From Ypsolopha sequella (lineage: Eukaryota > Arthropoda > Insecta > Lepidoptera > Ypsolophidae), in assembly GCA_934047225.1 (NCBI GenBank), contig OW204010.1, positions 558,001 through 622,000 of the forward strand: 64,000 nucleotides of DNA. The letters run 5' to 3'. The translations under genes and the position numbers were made by a program. This document shows, piece after piece, positions 58,105-64,000 of the stretch (the first letter of the stretch is position 1; each line of letters opens with the position of its first letter). The notes under the pieces are model-generated. The model did no database searches. It worked only from the letters and a program-made list of their open reading frames with translations, and had not been told where the DNA came from.

Positions 58105-58771
58105 GTTGTTTGTTACATATATACGATACAGCTGTTGTTTGTTACATATATACGATACAGCTGTTGTTTGTTACATATATACGATACAGCTGTTGTTTGT
58201 TACATATATACGATACAGCTGTTGTTTGTTACATATATACGATACAGCTGTTGTTTGTTACATATATACGATACAGCTGTTGTTTGTTACATATATACGA
58301 TACAGCTGTTGTTTGTTACATATATACGATACAGCTGTTGTTTGTTACATATATACGATACAGCTGTTGTTTGTTACATATATACGATACAGCTGTTGTT
58401 TGTTACATATATACGATACAGCTGTTGTTTGTTACATATATACGATACAGCTGTTGTTTGTTACATATATACGATACAGCTGTTGTTTGTTACATATATA
58501 CGATACAGCTGTTGTTTGTTACATATATACGATACAGCTGTTGTTTGTCACATATATACGATACAGCTGTTGTTTGTTACATATATACGATACAGCTGTT
58601 GTTTGTCACATATATACGATACAGCTGTTGTTTGTTACATATATACGATACAGCTGTTGTTTGTTACATATATACGATACAGCTGTTGTTTGTTACATAT
58701 ATACGATACAGCTGTTGTTTGTTACATATATACGATACAGCTGTTGTTTGTTACATATATACGATACAGCT
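58105..58771. repeat. Minisatellite, 29 bp unit, exactly 23 copies
   Basis: The unit is 'gttgtttgttacatatatac' + 'gatacagct'. Only two base changes were seen (gtcacat for gttacat, near 58548 and 58606). 29 is not a multiple of three and no + strand frame holds a stop, so all three frames are open for 230-270 codons and give the same 29-residue repeat. This is a geometric by-product. Confidence 0.98.
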
Positions 58772-58857
58772 GCCCTGAAAAGTGCGAAACTACACTCCCG
58801 TTTTCAGAGAAAAAAAATTCGTCACACAGTAAGAGTCCAAAAATAGACTTGGTACCA

Positions 58858-59262
58858 TCTTCCCCGGTCTGTCATCTCTGGTACCGGGGAGGATGGGAAA
58901 AAAAGTGACATCGTCCCCGGTGAGAGCCGCAACGGGGACGTCGTTGGCACAAATAAAGTGCCATCGTCCCCGGTGAGAGCCGCAACGGGGACGTCGTTGG
59001 CACAAATAAAGTGCCATCGTCCCCGGTGTTAGTTCTAACGGGGACGTTGGCACAGATCAATTGCTATCACAGTGTCATCGTCCCCGGTGAGAGCCGCAAC
59101 GGGGACGTTGGCACAAATAAAGTGCCATCGTCCCCGGTCTTAGTTCTAACGGGGACGTTGGCACAGATCAATTGCTATCACAATGCCATCGTCCCCGGTG
59201 TTAGTTCTAACGGGGACGTTGGCACAGATCAATTGCTATCACAGTGCCATCGTCCCCGGTGA
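58858..59262. repeat. Hairpin-forming tandem repeat, 50-61 bp units, 7 copies
   Basis: 'catcgtccccggt' recurs at 58909, 58962, 59015, 59076, 59126, 59187 and 59248. Two unit types alternate: one with 'gagagccgcaacggggacgt' and 'caaataaagtgc', the other with 'gttagttctaacggggacgt' and 'cagatcaattgctatcac'. Each unit contains CGTCCCCG...CGGGGACG, a strong stem. A related stem at 58857-58896 ('ccatcttccccggt'...'accggggaggatgg') begins the array. Confidence 0.92.
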
Positions 59263-59427
59263 TGGTGTTTATCAAGGAAGATGGCATAAACCAAGTTTTA
59301 GCTTGATCAAGCGTTGTAGGAAATACAGGAGGGATGCATGAAATCAGTTGTGATAATTTGAAAGTTGGGAAATGCATAGTTTAAAAAATATAGAGTTTAG
59401 GATGGTTGTATCGCACTTTCGCTGAAT

Positions 59428-60848
59428 TTGTTAGGTGGCTAGACTGATTGACGTCTAGCTAGGTCCAAGTTATTAGATAGGTGGCTAGACTGATTGACGT
59501 CTAGCTAGGTCCAAGTTATTAGATTTGTTAGGTGGCTAGACTGATTGACGTCTAGCTAGGTCCAAGTTATTAGATTTGTTAGGTGGCTAGACTGATTGAC
59601 GTCTAGCTAGGTCCAAGTTATTAGATTTGTTAGGTGGCTAGACTGATTGACGTCTAGCTAGGTCCAAGTTATTAGATTTGTTAGGTGGCTAGACTGATTG
59701 ACGTCTAGTTAGGTCCAAGTTATTAGATTTGTTAGGTGGCTAGACTGATTGACGTCTAGCTAGGTCCAAGTTATTAGATTTGTTAGGTGGCTAGACTGAT
59801 TGACGTCTAGCTAGGTCCAAGTTATTAGATTTGTTAGGTGGCTAGACTGATTGACGTCTAGCTAGGTCCAAGTTATTAGATTTGTTAGGTGGCTAGACTG
59901 ATTGACGTCTAGCTAGGTCCAAGTTATTAGATTTGTTAGGTGGCTAGACTGATTGACGTCTAGTTTGGTCCAAGTTATTAGATTTGTTAGGTGGCTAGTC
60001 TGATTGACGTCTAGCTAGGTCCAAGTTATTAGATTTGTTAGGTGGCTAGACTGATTGACGTCTAGCTAGGTCCAAGTTATTAGATTTGTTAGGTGGCTAG
60101 ACTGATTGACGTCTAGCTAGGTCCAAGTTATTAGATTTGTTAGGTGGCTAGACTGATTGACGTCTAGCTAGGTCCAAGTTATTAGATTTGTTAGGTGGCT
60201 AGACTGATTGACGTCTAGCTAGGTCCAAGTTATTAGATTTGTTAGGTGGCTAGACTGATTGACGTCTAGTTAGGTCCAAGTTATTAGATTTGTTAGGTGG
60301 CTAGACTGATTGACGTCTAGTTAGGTCCAAGTTATTAGATTTGTTAGGTGGCTAGACTGATTGACGTCTAGCTAGGTCCAAGTTATTAGATTTGTTAGAT
60401 GGCTAGACTGATTGACGTCTAGTTAGGTCCAAGTTATTAGATTTGTTAGGTGGCTAGACTGATTGACGTCTAGCTAGGTCCAAGTTATTAGATTTGTTAG
60501 ATGGCTAGACTGATTGACGTCTAGTTAGGTCCAAGTTATTAGATTTGTTAGGTGGCTAGACTGATTGACGTCTAGTTAGGTCCAAGTTATTAGATTTGTT
60601 AGGTGGCTAGACTGATTGACGTCTAGTTAGGTCCAAGTTATTAGATTTGTTAGGTGGCTAGACTGATTGACGTCTAGCTAGGTCCAAGTTATTAGATTTG
60701 TTAGGTGGCTAGACTGATTGACGTCTAGTTAGGTCCAAGTTATTAGATTTGTTAGGTGGCTAGACTGATTGACGTCTAGCTAGGTCCAAGTTATTAGATT
60801 TGTTAGGTGGCTAGACTGATTGACGTCTAGTTAGGTCCAAGTTATTAG
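59428..60848. repeat. Minisatellite, 51 bp unit, about 28 copies
   Basis: The unit is 'ttgttaggtggctagactga' then 'ttgacgtctagctaggtcca' then 'agttattagat'. Each has a small palindrome, CTAGAC-N8-GTCTAG. The second copy lacks 'ttgtt'. Variants (ctagc/ctagt, ggtgg/gatgg) are concentrated in the right half. Confidence 0.97.
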
Positions 60849-61601
60849 GTGTGCTGGGAGACTTGGTTCGTAAAACAACAGTATGCAGGGCCCCCGTTTT
60901 GTTCTAGCTATTTTTTAGGTCTGGAATCCTTTGATTATTCCATCCCGACGCAACGCAACGAGCAACGGCCAGAAATCACTTTTAAATTCACAACCTTAAG
61001 AGGCCGGTGCAAAATTAATTGGCCATACAAACGTAATACCAAAATCATTTGCAATTCGAGCATATTTCAACCAAATTATGCTGTTATTCTGATTAGGACA
61101 GTATTTTTATAGGTTCATGAATATGTTTCCTTCCAAAATACTAACCTGAAACGAAATGTCAGCGATTTGCAATTCGCACATTTTTACACCGTAAATTACC
61201 CGTTTTCTTCTTATTTGTTTTGTATTAAAAACAACAAAACGTAAGATATTGTTCGAGCGGAAACATAGCCTATGTTATCAAGTTACAGATTATTAAAACA
61301 CATTAAGTTTTCATTCAACATTTTTGGTATTACGAAATACGCCCGTATTCAGTACAAATTCTGAACGGCTAGTAGCTGTGTCGCATCTTGTTTGACGCAC
61401 GCACACATTCACACAGTAGAGACATAGAGAGATGTCGCGTGGATTCGCGCGTCTGGGCCTGGGGCCTCCTTTGGGTTAGGGTACAATAGTTTTGCATTAT
61501 ACTTTAGTTGCTCGCTCGATAACTGACATAACTCAGTCAGTGACGATTACTTTACTATGCTATGCATGCGTGTGTTTGCCTTTTTTTTTAAGGGATGTAC
61601 C
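60849..61601. other. Intergenic stretch, nothing recognised
   Basis: Mixed composition, with 'ggattcgcgcg' and 'gggcctggggcctcc' near 61440-61470. No convincing coding frame on either strand and no known repeat. Confidence 0.3.
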
Positions 61602-62929
61602 GAAAAAAAAATTGTTTTAGCCATATCTTCGGAACGGAAGGTGGTACATCCCTAGGGGTCGGACCATAGGGTGCCAAAAAAGATTTTTTTTTTTAATGTC
61701 AAAACTTTAACCGCCCGTATCTCCTAGACGGCTTGAGTTAGACCCATGTTGATGGGTGTCTAAGAAAAGGTCTCGCCGAGATCTAGCCCCCCCCACAGTG
61801 TCAAAACTTTAACGGCCCGTATCTCCCAAACGGCTGAAGCTAGACCCATGTTCATGGTACTCTAAGAAAAGGGCTCGACGAGCTCTAACTGAAAATGAAA
61901 AAAAAAAAAAGTCGAAAAAAAATAATATTTTTGCCAAAACTTTGATCGGCTATATCTCCCGAACCGTAAGTCCTAGCGAGTTGCGGTTTCGACTTTAGTG
62001 ATCGGTTTGCCGAGGGTCTCCCGACCGCATAAAAAAATTTGACATTTGACAGGTTTTGACATTTTTTTGACAGGTCCAAAAAAGTGCTCCGATTCGCTTG
62101 AAACTCGGTATCAAGGGGCAAATGGGGTCGGTGATTACGAATTCATTGTTAAATTTGACACTTTTTGACAACCGACAAGGATTTTGACACTTTTTAAAAA
62201 AAAATTTAACGGACATTTCTTCGGATCTAATGGCGAGGCCGAAGGCCGACCCTTCAAGTGTCTTTCTAGCGAGGCCGAAAAACGAGCATGTGAGGACGGA
62301 GAACGCGCCAGCGAGGCCGATTCCGATCAAATTTTTTTCAAAAAAGTGTCAAAATCCTTGTCGGTTGTCAAAAAGTGTCAAATTTAACAATAAATTCGTA
62401 ATCACCGACCCTACTTGCCCCTTGATACCGAGTTTCAAGCGAATCGGAGCACTTTTTTGGACCTGTCAAAAAAATGTCAAAACCTGACAAATGTCAAATT
62501 TTTTTATGCGGTCAGGAAGCCCTCGGCAAACCAATCACTAAAGTCGAAACCGCAACTCGCTAGGACTTACGGTTCGGGAGATATAGCCGATCAAAGTTTT
62601 GGCAAAAATATTATTTTTTTTCGACTTTTTTTTTTCATTTTCAGTTAGAGCTCGTCGAGCCCTTTTCTTAGAGTACCATGAACATGGGTCTAGCTTCAGC
62701 CGTTTGGGAGATACGGGCCGTTAAAGTTTTGACACTGTGGGGGGGCTATATCTCGGCGAGACCTTTTCTTAGACACCCATCAACATGGGTCTAACTCAAG
62801 CCGTCTAGGAGATACGGGCGGTTAAAGTTTTGACATTAAAAAAAAAAAACTTTTTTGGCACCCTATGGTCCGACCCCTAGGGATGTACCACCTTCTGTTC
62901 CGAAGATATGGCCAAAACAATTTTTTTTC
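61602..62929. mobile_element. Fold-back element with arms of about 600 bp
   Basis: The left arm 61602-62207 and right arm 62329-62929 are reverse complements with scattered mismatches and indels. Examples are 'gccatatcttcggaacggaa' with 'ttctgttccgaagatatggc' and 'gacaaccgacaaggatttt' with 'aaaatccttgtcggttgtc'. The 121-bp centre has 'gcgaggccgaaggccgac' text. The 60-110-codon frames on both strands are mirror images and not genes. The ends near 'ggatgtacc' are not precisely defined. No transposase was seen. Confidence 0.93.
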
Positions 62930-63299
62930 CAACATATAATCGCTTCTATGAAAAGCAAATAAGGTCTTTGCCATTAGACTTATTGTGCTGGACGGAAATT
63001 AAAAAAAAGTTGCTAGGGTATGCCATCCTCTTAATCGAAGTTTTCAGGTATTTCAATATTATTCAATAAAATACACGACATTTTTTCGACTATTTATCAA
63101 ATTGTAGCACAGCATTTATTGCATAACTCTATTGAAGTAATCTAACGGACTGTTTCGGACCAACTCGGACCGGACCGGCTTTTTACCGAAATAGGGCTAG
63201 TCCGTTCGGTCCGCTGGATTTTAGGGCTCACCATAAAAGTCCATCGGACCAGGTCCGAGTCTATTTGAACGGACCAACTTAGGGCTTATATTTGGTCCA
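62930..63299. other. Intergenic stretch with CGGACC/GGTCCG-rich block
   Basis: 63145-63290 has repeated 'cggacc' and 'ggtccg' words in both orientations ('aactcggaccggaccggc', 'gtccgttcggtccgctgg', 'ccatcggaccaggtccgagt'). It may be a small degenerate palindromic element. The rest is unremarkable. Confidence 0.4.
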
Positions 63300-63425
63300 T
63301 GTGACAGCTCTGGTGGTGAGCTCTATCGCCGTACTTCGGGCACAAATCCGACCGGGGATCGAACTTGGAACCTCAAGATTGCTAGGCCAGCGTTCTATCC
63401 CTGAGCTACCGCTGCTTACAACCAA
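63300..63425 (-). mobile_element. tRNA-derived SINE copy, minus strand
   Basis: The minus strand reads a tRNA-like head: 'gcagcggtagctcagggata' (A box), 'ctagcaatcttgaggttcca' and 'agttcgatccccggt' (B box), followed by 'acggcgatagagctcacca'. The anticodon position looks like AGC, so a tRNA-Ala origin is possible, but the anticodon stem does not pair. It is therefore a SINE head rather than a tRNA gene. Related to 21782-22010. Confidence 0.65.
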
Positions 63426-63554
63426 CGTATGGTAAAAATCTAAATCCTATAAACCAGAGTGTTGAGTGATCTTTCTGATTACTAAATTTTACTTTTTTTG
63501 TACGTAAGTGTCAAGTTGGTACCTCATAACTGCAACTGGAATAATTTATCATAA

Positions 63555-63650
63555 TCTTTTTAGGGTTTAGTACCCTGTCAATACAATACCCTTTTTCTAA
63601 ACCTTTGTACGGAACCCTCGGTTTGTGGGTCCGACTCGCACTTGGTACTT
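63555..63650. repeat. Lepidopteran repeat end fragment
   Basis: 'tttgtacggaaccctcggtt' and 'gtgggtccgactcgcacttg' match the end of the family at 16398-17465. Confidence 0.65.
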
Positions 63651-63868
63651 ACTTTAGGTAGGTTTTCTCTACAAAGCCTCGATCTCCAGATATCCTTATA
63701 TTTTGATAAATAAATAACTCGAGATACAGGCATTGACTTGTAGAGCAATTTCCATAAAACGCATTACTAGTAGGTATGTTCACTTACGATTCCCCGACGT
63801 AGATAACAAAAAAAAGCAAATCATGAACATAGTGCATACGAGACGTTATGGTTATGAATGAATGGTAC

Positions 63869-63899
63869 ACACACACACACAGCTGCGCGCGCGCGCCTG
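63869..63899. repeat. (AC)n-(GC)n microsatellite
   Basis: An acacac run, then 'agctg', then a cgcgcg run: a purine-pyrimidine alternating tract of about 30 bp. The sequence is of a type that can adopt Z-DNA. Confidence 0.9.
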
Positions 63900-64000
63900 A
63901 GAGGGACAACAGTATTCCGACAAATTTTGCACTCGCCTCGAATCGTAGTTGGGAGCTTTTGGCATCGAACTCTTAATATAAAATATATTTTATTCATACA

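Noticed and set aside
58074..58908. Three overlapping frames of 234-276 codons
   Set aside because: They come from the 29-bp array being stop-free in all phases. Identical peptides in three frames are not expected of a real gene.
61885..62648. Paired frames on opposite strands around 62000 and 62400
   Set aside because: The proteins are near-identical because the DNA is an inverted repeat. There is no recognisable domain.
63354..63420. Possible tRNA-Ala gene on the minus strand
   Set aside because: A and B boxes are present, but the anticodon stem does not pair and the sequence continues into a SINE body shared with 21782-22010.

Overview
The window is animal nuclear DNA, almost certainly from a moth or butterfly. 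The coding exons are short and GC-rich, with canonical GT/AG introns, and sit in AT-rich, heavily repeated DNA. Several dispersed repeats look like ones I know from lepidopteran genomes. Examples are the 'AGGGTTCCGTA...GTCCGTCCGTCCG' family with its 'AAGTGCGAGTCGGACTCGC' end, the 'AACCGACTTC' family, and a Helitron end with 'GCCGCGGGCAGAAGCTAGT'. No bacterial, viral or organellar features were seen. Species assignment is not possible from the sequence alone.

One host gene is present: PUS10, the THUMP-type tRNA pseudouridine synthase. It lies on the + strand in 11 exons from 106 to 46969. All exon phases join without a break into a 558-residue protein that carries both halves of the zinc site and the catalytic GRED motif. 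Only about 1.7 kb of its 46.9 kb is coding; the rest is intron filled with tandem repeats and transposons.

Layout. 1-10652: exon 1 and intron 1, with two minisatellites and a degenerate LOA/R1-like LINE carrying a nested repeat element that has a 161-bp-arm hairpin. 10653-13187: exons 2-4 with LINE fragments between them. 13085-21517: a five-copy array that duplicates the end of exon 4 with its splice donor, a 92-bp array, a lepidopteran repeat with a 256-bp hAT MITE, and a minus-strand Jockey-like LINE. 21518-23603: exons 5 and 6 around a SINE-derived array. 23571-29876: a 6.3-kb array of a 97-bp unit that duplicates the end of exon 6 with its donor. 30568-34106: a 40-bp array, a LINE, then exon 7 (catalytic). 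34210-41584: an 82-bp array split by a complete 3.7-kb hAT transposon, then a Helitron end. 41585-46969: exons 8-11, with a compound array in the last intron.

Downstream of PUS10 (46970-64000) I recognise no host gene. The region holds a 30-bp array, a Penelope-like remnant, a palindromic element split by a Ty1/copia retrotransposon with identical-looking LTRs, a hAT remnant, three more arrays (29, 50-61 and 51 bp), a fold-back element with about 600-bp arms, and a tRNA-derived SINE.

The main point of interest is that sixteen minisatellite arrays make up about 20 kb (31%) of the window. Two of them were independently built from an exon end plus its 5' splice site in the same gene, leaving 4 and 59 decoy splice donors downstream of the genuine ones.
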